Numbered from the stretch's first letter, positions 8,192 through 17,101 are shown. The stretch: DNA of 42,957 bases from Pseudomonadota bacterium (GCA_021777535.1 JAJYDN010000012.1:11173-54129); one strand, 5' to 3'. A program made the numbers and translations. The notes: a model not told the origin generated them from the letters alone.

Positions 8192-8675
8192 CGACTCAGT
8201 ACCCCATCCTGGTTCCTGGGCCTGCGTGGCCAACTCATCCAAAGCTTTACGGTGTTCGGTATCGAGGGGTTTTTTTGTAATCGACCACATCCTGGTAACG
8301 TACGCGGTGATGGGTGCCGATCTTGTGGAACGGGATGTCTCCTTTCTCCAGAAACTCGACAAGGAAGGGGCGCGAAACGCTGGGGACGTCGGCTGTCTCC
8401 TCAGTCGTCAATTCGGCATGGATCGGGATGATGGATACGGCGTTGCCCTGACCGGCCTCGGTCACGACTCCCATCAGCACGTGCCGCGCCGAGGTCGGTA
8501 TGCACACGGTACGCACCGCCCCCCTGCCGTCATGGACGTCGATTGTCTGGTTCCCGGCGCGGGTCTGGAGCACGGGCGCCAGTGCGCGTCCAGACTCCAG
8601 GCTGAGCGCGATGTCCTCTTCGGAGAGCAGAGTATTGGGGATGGCGGTAGCGTTTGGAGTTTTTCTCGTTGCCAA
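8189..8675 (-). pseudogene. Frameshifted antitoxin with excisionase-type helix-turn-helix
   Basis: From a TTG at 8675 the frame reads LLSEEDIALSLESGRALAPVLQTRAGNQTIDV, then VPIHAELTTEETADVPSVSRPFLVEFLEKGDIPFHKIGTHHRVRYQDVVDYKK. This is an antitoxin whose second half is a MerR/excisionase-like DNA-binding domain. After DYKK the frame runs into an early stop. The adjacent frame continues correctly as KKPLDTEHRKALDELATQAQEPG. The break lies at the run of eight T around 8270-8277, a typical slippage site. A second small shift near the end seems needed to reach the normal GYE-type terminus. The gene sits directly upstream of the damaged PIN toxin, with the ends overlapping, as in working pairs. 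The DNA-binding half may still be made as a truncated protein. Confidence 0.75.
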
Positions 8676-9079
8676 TGTTCAACGAGAGACTTTAAAATAA
8701 GCTAAATAGAAATAACCGAAGCGACAGGCCGATGTCAATACAGATCAACAAGTTGGCGGGATCGCGCAAGATAGTCCGAAGCAGAAGGCTGCGCGTGGCA
8801 GTGATGAGTACGGGAATATCCAGCGGATCGTCCGGGTCGGGCGAGTCTTGGCGACGGCCTCTGGCGAGTGCAGCTGGAGCAGGCGGCAAGTGCAGGCAGC
8901 ATCGAAATGTCCAATGCCGAGAAGGGGGCGGGTGGCCGTTATGGCTGCGGTGGGCGCATGTTAAGGGAATCATGTACAGTTACGGTGGGCAAGCCAAAAG
9001 CAACGCAAACCGTCTTGGAGCAAGCGGACGTGCTATGGGCCGATGGAGCGTGGCATAGGCAGTACGAACGGGACAGCGA
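8676..9079. other. 404-nt stretch without a recognisable gene
   Basis: No frame here has a convincing domain. The minus strand between about 8720 and 8850 reads DPDDPLDIPVLITATRS and then RDPANLL, which faintly recalls the second half of a PIN toxin, but the rest of the frame does not fit. The stretch separates the damaged antitoxin from the HNH nuclease gene and probably holds promoters for both. Confidence 0.3.
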
Positions 9080-10072
9080 ATGCGCTATTGGTGGGTAAAC
9101 CAGAACCAGACCTTCCGCCAGGAGATCGGCGGCGGCTATCTCTGGTCGCCCAAGCGCAATCGGAATGGTAACCGCAACCCCTTCTACGAATTCATGCGCG
9201 AGGTCGCTCCGGGAGACATCGTCTTCTCGTTTTGGGAGACACGTATCGCCGCGCTTGGCATTGTCAGCGGGTATTGCCGGGAAAGCCCGAAACCGGAGGA
9301 ATTCGGCACGGCCGGCACGAACTGGAGCCAGATCGGCTGGAAGATCGATGTCCAATGGCGGCGACTCGCCAACGCCGTCCGGCCTAAGGATCACATGGAT
9401 CGGCTGCGGCCTCACCTGGCGAGGAAATACGCCCCGCTGACCGCAGAGGGTAATGGTCTGCAAGGCGTCTATCTGACGTCAATCGGTACAATGCTTGCCT
9501 GGGCGCTCTTTGGGCTGATCGGCACCGAGGCGACTCAGGTCGCCGACGCCGGGCAACTGGTGGGCGAGATCGAATACGATTCCCCCGCGCCGGAACGGGA
9601 CATCGAGGAATGGGAGCGGCGGATCGAGATGGATATTTCCTCGGATGTGGCCATTCGGGAGACCGAGCGGGCCGCCCTGGTCCAGGCGCGTCGTGGGCAA
9701 GGGCTTTTCCGACACAACGTACGTTCGATCGAGCACGCCTGCCGCATCACCAGGGTCGAGCGTCTGGAGCATCTGATCGCGAGCCACATCCAGCCCTGGC
9801 GGGACAGCAGCAACGAACAGCGGCTCGACGGCGAAAACGGTCTCCTCCTGACGCCGACGGCCGATCATTTATTCGACAAAGGCTTCATTTCCTTCGAGGA
9901 CTCGGGACGACTGATCGTGTCGCCGGTGGCCGACAAGATGTCCCTCAAGCGGATGGGCATCGAGACGGAAAAGGGCGTCAACGTCGGTGTGTTTTCAGAA
10001 GGTCAACGGCAATATCTGGATTTCCACCGCGACAACGTCCTGCGCATGGCGCGAGGCATCACGACGGTCTAA
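9080..10072 (+). CDS. EVE-like domain fused to HNH endonuclease, probable modification-sensing defence nuclease
   Basis: A 330-residue, two-domain protein with no signal peptide. Residues 1 to about 150 resemble an EVE/PUA-type base-flipping module: MRYWWVNQNQTFRQEIGGGYLWSPK at the start, VAPGDIVFSFWETRIAALGIVSG as the core sheet, and GVYLTSIGTMLAWALFGLIG at the end. Residues about 215-300 are an HNH_2 nuclease: HACRITRVERLEHLIASHIQPW carries the catalytic His, then DGENGLLLTPTADHLFDKGFISF gives the Asn and second His. Such fusions are known from type IV-like restriction systems that cut DNA with modified cytosines. The function here is inferred from domain order. The ATG at 9080 is preceded by GGGACAGCGA. 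It stands alone on the plus strand, between a dead toxin-antitoxin pair and hipBA. Confidence 0.82.
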   Translation: MRYWWVNQNQTFRQEIGGGYLWSPKRNRNGNRNPFYEFMREVAPGDIVFSFWETRIAALGIVSGYCRESPKPEEFGTAGTNWSQIGWKIDVQWRRLANAVRPKDHMDRLRPHLARKYAPLTAEGNGLQGVYLTSIGTMLAWALFGLIGTEATQVADAGQLVGEIEYDSPAPERDIEEWERRIEMDISSDVAIRETERAALVQARRGQGLFRHNVRSIEHACRITRVERLEHLIASHIQPWRDSSNEQRLDGENGLLLTPTADHLFDKGFISFEDSGRLIVSPVADKMSLKRMGIETEKGVNVGVFSEGQRQYLDFHRDNVLRMARGITTV

Positions 10073-10335
10073 AGAGATCGTTCGGCGGAAAAATCAGGTG
10101 CACGGGAAGGCCATTTGATCCGGGTTCGGCAAAAGGCCGCTGCCCGGCAGCGTACGGGACTTATGCGCAAACTCTTGGTGGACCCGAAGGGACCATGGCG
10201 TGAAGGAGATCATGGATAGAACACCAAATCGCTGGCGAGAATCCATACCCGGGTCGGAAGGAAGCAGGGTGCCGGCACCGCGAACGGGATCGCGCTCGAG
10301 TCTTCTCGATGGTCAAAAGGTGGCTGGCGCTGACT

Positions 10336-11652
10336 CTAGGCCCGGACACGGGCGCGTATTTCTTTTGCCAGTGCGTGCAAGCCCTTCGCGCTCCCTGTCA
10401 GTTCTGTGAAAGCGTAGGGATTGAGGAATTGCCGGCCCCAAAAAAGATTGCGGTCGATGTCGGAGAGTCTGGCTTCCTCGCAGGTGCCGGGCCAGTTGTC
10501 CGCAATGCTGCGCAATTGATGTTCAACAAGGGTAATGGCCTGAGCCTTGCTGAGCAGGAAGTGATGCGCAGCGTCAAGACAGGACGCGATCCGGCTCATG
10601 CGGTTATTGCCGCTTATCAGCATGGCCTGGCTCGCCTCCTGGCCGCTCCGGGTCTGCGGACAAATGTCGTAAGCGGGGGTGAGGGTGAGGTTGGAGCCGT
10701 CCCAGAACGCCGCGTGGTTGCGGGCATGATCGTCGGTGTTGCCACAAAGAATGTTAAAAACGATACGGGCGAACAGCTCGCGCAGGGTTTCGGTTGGCGC
10801 AGTGAACCGGTGGCGAATGATCTCCGCCAGATCCTGGTAGCTTGCGTAACGCGCCATCATCTCATCCAGCGCGAGCAAAGTCAGTGCCGAGACCATGGAC
10901 TTACGCTGCCAGGCGCCACCGGTCCTGATCCGGTCGAAGCGCTCAATCAGCAGCACGTCCTTGCCGGCGGCGCGGACGAGTGAGACGGGCGCCGCCTTGA
11001 TGCCACACAGCGTGGCAAGCCGCATGGCGATGAATTCGCTTTTGACGACACCATAAAGGTCGGTAGCCGAGGGGAATTTTGCTATGTGCTTGGCGGCGCC
11101 GTCATCGATCAGCGCCTTGGGCCGGGCACCGCCGATGGAGCTGCCATGATTCAGCGCCTGGTCTAGTTCGGGGGTGAGCGGGATACCCTGCTCAACGTGC
11201 TCCGCCGCGCAGACGAGTTCTTCGAGTGTGGCATGGGCCGGCAGGCGCGGCTCGTACTTCGTGGCGGAAAACTGAAAATCGAGTGCACCGGTGCGATCCG
11301 ATCCGGATTCCAGCAGAAAGGTCAATTCCGATAGATCAAGCCTCGCGATTTCATCGCCCCTCATGCCAAATTTGCGATTGAGGATCACACGCCGTCCCCA
11401 GGCATCGGGAGCCGCATCGCGAATACATCCCGGCATGGTCAGGCCGGGAAGCAAGGGCAATTCGCCTGCGTCGAGCGGCAGCTCCGGCAGATAAAGCGGA
11501 ATCGCCTCGCGCAGCGCGCGATAGCTCCTGCCATAGTTGAAATGGATGAGGCCGCCATCAGCATGGAGCCGCCCCGCAACAACGGGTTCTGTCTTGTCCG
11601 GCAGCCAGACCCAGACATAGGCTTCATCGTATGCAGGGACCCTAGAACTCAT
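10336..11652 (-). CDS. hipA: HipA-family serine/threonine kinase toxin
   Basis: A 438-residue kinase of the HipA family. The E. coli protein phosphorylates glutamyl-tRNA synthetase and induces persistence. The N-terminal subdomain holds VWLPDKTEPVVAGRL and LPLLPGLTMPGCIRDAAPDAWGRRV. A glycine-rich loop with possible autophosphorylation serine reads SSIGGARPKA (residues 171-180), followed by Lys192 in HIAKFPS. LLIERFDR, the catalytic loop GNTDDHARNHA (about 304-314) and the metal-binding LTPAYDICP (Asp329) complete the kinase, so all key residues are present. The start is the ATG at 11652, which lies inside the end of hipB and overlaps it by 11 nt. A longer frame upstream is only the antisense-phase extension through hipB. 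The operon order hipB-hipA is the standard one, and the unit appears intact. Confidence 0.93.
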   Translation of the reverse strand: MSSRVPAYDEAYVWVWLPDKTEPVVAGRLHADGGLIHFNYGRSYRALREAIPLYLPELPLDAGELPLLPGLTMPGCIRDAAPDAWGRRVILNRKFGMRGDEIARLDLSELTFLLESGSDRTGALDFQFSATKYEPRLPAHATLEELVCAAEHVEQGIPLTPELDQALNHGSSIGGARPKALIDDGAAKHIAKFPSATDLYGVVKSEFIAMRLATLCGIKAAPVSLVRAAGKDVLLIERFDRIRTGGAWQRKSMVSALTLLALDEMMARYASYQDLAEIIRHRFTAPTETLRELFARIVFNILCGNTDDHARNHAAFWDGSNLTLTPAYDICPQTRSGQEASQAMLISGNNRMSRIASCLDAAHHFLLSKAQAITLVEHQLRSIADNWPGTCEEARLSDIDRNLFWGRQFLNPYAFTELTGSAKGLHALAKEIRARVRA

Positions 11653-11980
11653 CAACGAGGTGCTTGCCGGTCTTGTAGACGTGCCTCGGCAGCAGCGCGA
11701 TGCGGTCGTCCGTGCGGTCTGAGAGCGCAGCGATACCCTTCTCGTCCGCATCGAAGAGCTTCACGCCGAGGATGGCGGCGGCTTCGAACATCAGCCCGAT
11801 TTCGACCCTGGGGTCACCTTTCTCGATGCGCTGCAGAGTACTGCGCGAAACGCCGATCCTCTCGGCCAATTCCTGTGCGGTCAGCCTGCGCTGCATTCGG
11901 CCAAGCCGAATGGTTTTGCCAAAAAGGCCAAGTCCCTCAAGGGTATAGCGCGAATATGTTCGTTTGTGGGTCAACGCCAT
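11642..11980 (-). CDS. hipB: HipB-like antitoxin, XRE-family transcriptional repressor
   Basis: A 112-residue protein with an XRE helix-turn-helix in the first 80 residues: GKTIRLGRMQRRLTAQELAERIGVSRSTLQRIEKGDPRVEIGLMFEAAAILGV. The C-terminal tail (ADEKGIAALSDRTDDRIALLPRHVYKTGKH) would contact HipA. HipB proteins bind operators upstream of their own gene and neutralise the HipA kinase. The N-terminal extension (ALTHKRTYSRYTLEG) is longer than in E. coli HipB. Repeated ATGACC elements lie directly upstream. Expression with hipA is coupled by an 11-nt overlap. Confidence 0.92.
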   Translation of the reverse strand: MALTHKRTYSRYTLEGLGLFGKTIRLGRMQRRLTAQELAERIGVSRSTLQRIEKGDPRVEIGLMFEAAAILGVKLFDADEKGIAALSDRTDDRIALLPRHVYKTGKHLVDEF

Positions 11981-11990
11981 CTTTGACTAC

Positions 11991-12042
11991 CATGACCTAT
12001 ATATGACTCGTATCGACAAGATATGACCAATATAAAGGTCAT
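11991..12042 (-). promoter_or_regulatory. Candidate HipB operator region
   Basis: The AT-rich sequence just upstream of hipB holds ATGACC (11992-11997), ATGACT (12003-12008), ATGACC (12023-12028) and its inverse GGTCAT (12037-12042). The last two form an inverted repeat with an 8-nt spacer. The first two are 11 nt apart, about one helical turn. This pattern fits autoregulation by a dimeric XRE repressor, but binding is inferred. Confidence 0.5.
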
Positions 12043-12269
12043 CTATAAATATCATGCTACGTGATCGGGCGCCAAAGGCAAGTGGCCGGCCCATATATGA
12101 ACCAAATCGGCGCGATGAGGATCGTATACGAATCAATACGCTGTCGAGAATGGCCTGCTCCATCTCCTTGGAGGCCCGCAACCGATTGTCTTCCCAAGCA
12201 CCGCTCAACAAGAAGCGTGTACCCTATCCGCCATCGTTGCCGGGCGCTCCTTTTTACCTCCCCGAGCAA

Positions 12270-12870
12270 AGACCGATGCCCCGGCGGGGCCTGCGTCCGG
12301 TTTCTCGGTTCCGAGAGCGGTCCGCCCCCGGCGCGGGAGGTTCTGTGCGCCGCGCTTGCTCTTTTCGCGCGGGATGGTTTGTGTGCGACGGGCGCGCGAC
12401 ATCGCGAACGAAGCCGGTTACAGCAATCCGGTCCTGTACACGTTCTTTTCCAGCAAAAACGACCTGGCCCTCTAGGTGTTCGAGCGCCGCTACCAGACAT
12501 TGATGGCCGCGTTCCAGGGCGCCATGGCGCCGGGGCGGTCGTTCGATGAAGGTTTCCGGGCACCGATGGATGCCTGGGGGTAGATCCTGGCGTGCTATCC
12601 AGAGGCGATCCTCTGCGTCGACGGGCACCTCCGGCTCCTCTGGCCGCTTGCCTCCATGCACACCAAACGGTTGCCGCTCGTGCGGTTACTGCGGGATCTC
12701 CGGGAGCAGGATCTGCGCGAAGGCCGTATTGCGCCGGAGACCGGCATCACGCATCTGGTGACGATCTCGTCCCCGGTGCCTTGGGCCAGTATGCGTGCTT
12801 CGCCTGTTCCGGGGAGGCGGAGGGTCCGCCCGGGCCGGGCGTGAAAGAGCCCATGCGTGTGCTGGGGGGC
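12270..12870 (+). pseudogene. TetR/AcrR-family regulator pseudogene
   Basis: A TetR repressor can be read across broken frames. REVLCAALALFARDG is the first helix of the DNA-binding domain. In the next frame, DIANEAGYSNPVLYTFFSSKNDLAL holds the turn and recognition helix, and it runs into TAG at 12473-12475. The same frame continues with VFERRYQTLMAAFQGAM and hits a second TAG at 12581-12583. It then reads ILACYPEAILCVDGHLRLLWPL and LVRLLRDLREQDLREGRIAPE from the ligand-binding domain. Near 12772 the frame shifts again to GALGQYACFACSGEAEGP. Two nonsense codons and at least two frameshifts make it non-functional. It may once have controlled the adjacent lactonase-like gene. The outer limits are approximate. 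Confidence 0.72.
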
Positions 12871-13036
12871 TCTTCAGTGAGAGGGCAGGTGCCCATCCCG
12901 CCGAAGACCTTCGTGCCGCACCCTGGGGCCTTCCCGCATGCGCTGGCCGCACGGCGGCTTCACCGGAAGAATGGAAATAACGTGTCCAGCAAGTGATTAA
13001 TGGATAACCGGCCGGTGGATAGGAAGACGAAAACTC

Positions 13037-13048
13037 AAGGGAGGTGAT
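13037..13048 (+). promoter_or_regulatory. Very strong ribosome binding site of the lactonase-like gene
   Basis: AAGGGAGGTGAT is nearly a full complement of the 16S rRNA 3' end and lies right before the ATG at 13051, with 6 nt from GGAGG to the start. It fixes the start codon and predicts efficient translation. Confidence 0.75.
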
Positions 13049-13050
13049 TC

Positions 13051-13890
13051 ATGACGATCCGTATCCATGCGTTGCGTACAGGTGCTGTCCGTATCAAGGC
13101 CGCACAGCTCGCGCGCGAGCCCTTCAGTACCCTGCGGGTGTTGACGAGCCGCAAGTGGACGGGCTATCTGCCCATCTACGCGTGGCTTATCGAGCATCCG
13201 GAAGGGCCCATCCTGGTGGATACCGGGGAGACGAGCCGGGCCTCAACGGCGGGCCATTTCCCGAAGTGGCATCCCTATTACCGGCTGGCGGCGGACTTTC
13301 AGGTGGGTGCGGGAGATGAGATCGGCCCGCTGCTGGCGCAAAAGGGGATCAGGCCGCACGAGATCCGTCTCATCATCCTCACCCATCTGCACACCGATCA
13401 TGCCGGCGGGCTGCATCATTTCCCGGGGGTCCCGGTGTGGGTATCCGGGACCGAATGGGCGCATGCCCAGGGCGTGGGGGGCCGGTTGCGCGGCTATCTG
13501 TCTCACCGGTGGCCCGCGGGACTAACCCCCCGCCTGATTGCGTTTCCGCCCGCGGCGTACGGGCCCTTCGCGGGCGCCGTTCCGGTGACCGAAGCGGGCG
13601 ATGTCGTCATCGTTCCGACACCTGGCCATACGCCAGGGCATGTATCGGTGATCGCGCGGATCGGCGATGTCCGGTATTTCATGGCGGGAGACGCAAGCTA
13701 TACGGAACAAACGCTACTTCGCCGGATCCCCGATGGTGTCACCTTTTCTCCGCGTGTGGCCGTTCAGTCTCTCGGTCGGATTCTGGCCTACGCGAAAACC
13801 GCGGCGACGGTCTATCTCCCCACGCATGACCCCGAAGGACCTGACCGGCTTGCGCACAATCGGGTCCTTGCGGTCAGCGATTTCGTGTAA
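13051..13890 (+). CDS. Metallo-beta-lactamase-fold hydrolase, N-acyl-homoserine-lactonase-like
   Basis: A 279-residue cytoplasmic protein with the complete dinuclear zinc site of the MBL fold. HLHTDHAGG (residues about 111-119) gives the HxHxDH motif, PGHTPGHVSV the third histidine, MAGDASY the bridging Asp, and LPTHDPE the last His. The N-terminal block WTGYLPIYAWLIEHPEGPILVDTGE is typical of the AttM/AiiA-like lactonase branch, which opens homoserine lactone rings in quorum quenching. Many family members act on other lactones or esters, so the substrate is open. It follows a dead tetR gene and is translated from an excellent ribosome binding site. No signal peptide is seen. Confidence 0.88.
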   Translation: MTIRIHALRTGAVRIKAAQLAREPFSTLRVLTSRKWTGYLPIYAWLIEHPEGPILVDTGETSRASTAGHFPKWHPYYRLAADFQVGAGDEIGPLLAQKGIRPHEIRLIILTHLHTDHAGGLHHFPGVPVWVSGTEWAHAQGVGGRLRGYLSHRWPAGLTPRLIAFPPAAYGPFAGAVPVTEAGDVVIVPTPGHTPGHVSVIARIGDVRYFMAGDASYTEQTLLRRIPDGVTFSPRVAVQSLGRILAYAKTAATVYLPTHDPEGPDRLAHNRVLAVSDFV

Positions 13891-13984
13891 GGCGCGTGTC
13901 GCACCGTGTGATGGGACGGCGGACCCAAGGAGATGCAAACGCGCGGCCGGTACCGTAGGCTCTGCTACGCCAAAGTCCTCTCAA

Positions 13985-14820
13985 GGGGGTTGATCTGGAT
14001 GAAGGGCGAACTCTCTTGTGCGCCCGGCACAGTCTCTCCGGGTAGCCGATCTGGTGGCTGTAGAGCCGGGTCCTGCCCGCACGCGCATTGCGCGCTGCGT
14101 GTGTGTCCGAAGAACCACAAGTCCGGCTGGCATGTACGGATCAGCGGCCCGGGATCCGGGTAAAAGGCAGGACCCGCATCCGACAGCCCAGACAGCGGAT
14201 GGACGCACAGAAGGCCTGGGTCATGGTGTGTGACGACAACGGCCGGACCGGCAACTGGCCGCGCCAGATACGTCTCGAGTAAAGCGCGCCTCATCGTGAA
14301 GGTTCCATGCGTCCTCCCGTGTAAAGAGCGCGGTTTTCCCGTTGCGCTGAATGCGGATGCGCCGATGATCGCCGATGCCTTCGCCGCCTGGTTGCCATGG
14401 GCCTTGCGGTCCATCCACAAGGTGGCCCCGATGCATCGGGTATTCCCGGAACCGTTCTGGCGTTGCCGGGCGGGTGGACCCCAGGACATTGCGTGGCGGT
14501 CTCCTTCAGTCTGGCGTGCAACCCGTGTAGTGCATGGCCATAGAATTCATGGTTGCCCGGGACGTAGAGGATGGGCACCTCGACCGGAATGTCCGCATGC
14601 GGGTCCACGGCAGGCCGATTAGCCCGGTATCGATGCCGCTGGCCAGCACGAGGACATCCACCCGTGCCGGGTGTGACCGCCCTTTCGGTGGATCGCCCGC
14701 CTGGCGCCGGCTGCCGCATGGGGAGGATCGCCCCCGTAACCCATCGGACCTGTGCAAAAAATCGGGGTGCAGATCGCTGAAGACTGCCAGTCTCCTCGTG
14801 ACCGCGCCAGGCGGCAAATG
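13985..14820 (-). pseudogene. Metallophosphoesterase pseudogene with many frameshifts
   Basis: On the minus strand the calcineurin-like phosphoesterase motifs appear in order but in changing frames. RRLAVFSDLHPDF (motif I) starts near 14790, then DVLVLASGIDTGLIGLPW, where the expected GD is lost. VEVPILYVPGNHEFYGHALHGL holds the GNHE motif. GATLWMDRKAHG is followed by KTALFTREDAWNLHDEARF in another frame. YLARPVAGPAVVVTHHDPGLL and PDLWFFGHTRSA (normally GHTH) follow, then TRLYSHQIGYP in a third frame. At least four indels are needed to join them. The order and spacing otherwise match a full protein of about 260-270 residues, so the gene was whole before it decayed. Confidence 0.75.
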
Positions 14821-14829
14821 CCGGAAACG

Positions 14830-14967
14830 CTATACATGTCCCGCTGCGATTTCCGGTCCGTCCCACGTCAGGGCGCAATAACCCCGTCGGTCGGCCGGAT
14901 GCAGCCATGCCCGCGATTTTGCCTCGAAGGCATCGTGCCGCTGTGGCGCCCACCTTAACGGTACCAT
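14830..14967 (-). CDS. Short possible ORF upstream of the phosphoesterase remnant
   Basis: A 45-residue frame from an ATG at 14967, beginning MVPLRWAPQRHDAF and ending TWDGPEIAAGHV. It has protein-like composition (RAWLHPADRRGYCAL) and ends 10 nt before the phosphoesterase remnant, as an operon partner would. I do not recognise it. It may be the tail of another decayed gene rather than a complete small protein. Confidence 0.25.
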   Translation of the reverse strand: MVPLRWAPQRHDAFEAKSRAWLHPADRRGYCALTWDGPEIAAGHV

Positions 14968-15538
14968 GGGAAGATCGTCGCTCGATAAGAAAACGGGTGG
15001 CGGCCGGAGTGGCTGCGATGCAAGAACGGGTCCCGCGGAAGAAAGGGAGGGCCCGCGTTTCGCTCTGGAGATCGCCTATCATGCGGACGCGTCGATTTTT
15101 CGTCTATACTGAAGCGGTGGGTCCGAGCGCCGCGATTTTCTAGGTCTTCGCAGACTGCTCAAAAAAAGACCCCCTTCGTGCCGGTGAACGACAACCCGAT
15201 TCGACTCAGCTGACAGGGATGCTGGCATAGGAGAAAAAACTGTGCTGGTGTGGTGTGCTGGGCAACGCCCCGTTGTTTTTTGCCATCGAAGCGCCGCGTC
15301 TTTTTGTTGCGTTTTGTCCTTTGTCCCCCGCTCTCCGGATGACCGATGGAAGCCAGACTGCCTTGCAGGAGGCGGTATCCGCGCGGCAGGCAAGACAGAC
15401 GATCTGTCGTTTTGCCGATGAAGTGCACGGACGCGGCGCCGGTAGGCGCAGGTGTGCGCAGTTTCTGGCGCTGCGGCCGGCCGGAGCCAGGCGCAGGCGT
15501 CCCGCGGGAGGGGGTTTCCCTTTCGAAAGAGGTGGATC
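14968..15538. other. 571-nt intergenic stretch before the diguanylate cyclase gene
   Basis: No gene is recognised. A TATACT box at 15105-15110 could be a -10 element for the GGDEF gene, but the -35 region (TGCGGA) is poor. If used, it would give a leader of about 430 nt. The long minus-strand frame through 15206-16087 is a shadow of the cyclase gene. Confidence 0.3.
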
Positions 15539-16957
15539 TTGAAATCTTTCAGTGACGAGCGTCTTCATTCGACGCTGGGCGACATCAATCTGCTGCGGGC
15601 GACGCCGTCGGCGGGCGAGATCCTGGCCAGCCGCATCGTCATGGCCGTGCTCTTCATTGGCTGCCTGGTGACCGTGCCATTCGCCGTGGACCAGTGGCCC
15701 CCCTCGCAGATGTTGTACGCAGGCGCCGGCATGGCGTCCTTTGCGGAGATCGCGACGGGCATCTTGCTGCTGACCCAGGCGCGCTTGCTGCGCCGCTACT
15801 CGGGATTGGCGCTCGGTCTTGGATACTTCCTGGGCGGCCTGATCGTGCTCGTCGTGATCCTGGTGCCGCAGACCCTGGACGAAAACGTGTGGCTCTTTCG
15901 CATCTGGCACGGCCAGTTCGTCACGGCCGTGCTGGCCTATGCCGTCTTGCATGTGAGGCATGACGGTCCGCCTGGGCATCGCCGTGCGGTCCGCATAGGG
16001 CCGGCGGTGATGGCGGCCGTGGGGATCGTCACCCTGATCGTGGCCTATCTCATCTTTCGTCCGTTTGCGCTGCCTGTCATCATCCATGGGCTCGATTACG
16101 CGACGGGGCCGAACCTTTTTATCAACGGTATCCAGTTCACTGTCATCGCGCTCGCGTGGTGGATGCTCGTGACCGCGCCGCGCAAGACGGTGCTGTCGGT
16201 CTGGATGGCGGTCGTCGCGTGTGCGATCGCCATCGACATCGTCCTGTTTGTGCTGGGTGGCAGGCTCTTTACGGTCGGCCTGTACATTTCGAAGCTAAAC
16301 AACCTGATCGGGGCAACCTTGATCTTCGGGGTGTTTTTCTACCATTACATCCGCATCCAGGGAGAACTGTACCGGCACCGCATTACGCTCGTGCGGGCCA
16401 ACCGGCAGCTCACGCGGCTGGCACTCAAGGATACGCTCACCGGTCTGCCTAACCGTGCAGGCCTGGAAAGGTGCCTGAATCACGTTCTGGCGCGAGCGGA
16501 ACGCGTCCAGGGGCAAGGGGCCGTCTGCGTGATCGATCTCGATGATTTCAAGAAGATAAACGACCAGTATGGGCACGAGACGGGAGACAGGCTTTTGTGC
16601 GCGTTCGGCAAGCGCGTTGCGCGGGTGTTGCGCAAAGGCGAGGAATTCGGGCGATTGGGCGGTGACGAGTTCGTGCTGGTGCTCGAGGATCTCCTTGGCA
16701 TGGAAGAACTCGAGGCCGTCATGGATCGCGTGACGAACGCGCTGGCAGAACCGTTTTCGTTGCCAGACGGGTCCGGTTTTCGGGTCAATGTGAGCATCGG
16801 GGCGGCATTTTTTCGCGGACAGAGCACGGTGGGCGATCTGATGCGGGGGGCGGATCAGGCCCTCTATCGCGTGAAGGCGGACAAGGCCCACAGGCGGCGC
16901 AATTGGGCAGTCTGTTCGCGCACTCTGCTGGATGCGGAGGCGGCAGCGGCGGAATAG
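15539..16957 (+). CDS. Membrane-bound diguanylate cyclase, MASE4-like sensor plus GGDEF
   Basis: A 472-residue protein predicted to make cyclic di-GMP at the inner membrane. Residues about 30-270 contain roughly eight hydrophobic segments (e.g. IVMAVLFIGCLVTVPFAVD and LGYFLGGLIVLVVILV) that resemble the MASE4 integral membrane sensor. A short helix (RANRQLTRLALKDTLTGLPNRAGL) leads into the GGDEF domain, with RLGGDEFVLVLEDL at about residue 374, so the active-site motif is intact. At the inhibitory-site position the sequence is RKGE rather than RxxD, so product inhibition may be weakened. I chose the TTG at 15539 because AAAGAGGTGG stands before it and the residues upstream are not protein-like. 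It lies 144 nt before polX and 3 kb before the adhesin. Confidence 0.9.
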   Translation: MKSFSDERLHSTLGDINLLRATPSAGEILASRIVMAVLFIGCLVTVPFAVDQWPPSQMLYAGAGMASFAEIATGILLLTQARLLRRYSGLALGLGYFLGGLIVLVVILVPQTLDENVWLFRIWHGQFVTAVLAYAVLHVRHDGPPGHRRAVRIGPAVMAAVGIVTLIVAYLIFRPFALPVIIHGLDYATGPNLFINGIQFTVIALAWWMLVTAPRKTVLSVWMAVVACAIAIDIVLFVLGGRLFTVGLYISKLNNLIGATLIFGVFFYHYIRIQGELYRHRITLVRANRQLTRLALKDTLTGLPNRAGLERCLNHVLARAERVQGQGAVCVIDLDDFKKINDQYGHETGDRLLCAFGKRVARVLRKGEEFGRLGGDEFVLVLEDLLGMEELEAVMDRVTNALAEPFSLPDGSGFRVNVSIGAAFFRGQSTVGDLMRGADQALYRVKADKAHRRRNWAVCSRTLLDAEAAAAE

Positions 16958-17101
16958 GCGGTGCGACGAGGGTATTTGGCGCGGATCGGGTAATCGGGCT
17001 GGAAATCCGGATTGGCCGTCCCCATTTTTTTGAGAGATCCGGGTGAGCGGGGTACGCCATCGCATCCTTGAGATGCGGGCGGGAACGCAAAGGGGTCTGC
17101 C

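Noticed and set aside
8720-8850. Possible third PIN-toxin fragment (DPDDPLDIPVLITATRS) on the minus strand
   Set aside because: Only one short block fits and the rest does not; the resemblance may be chance.
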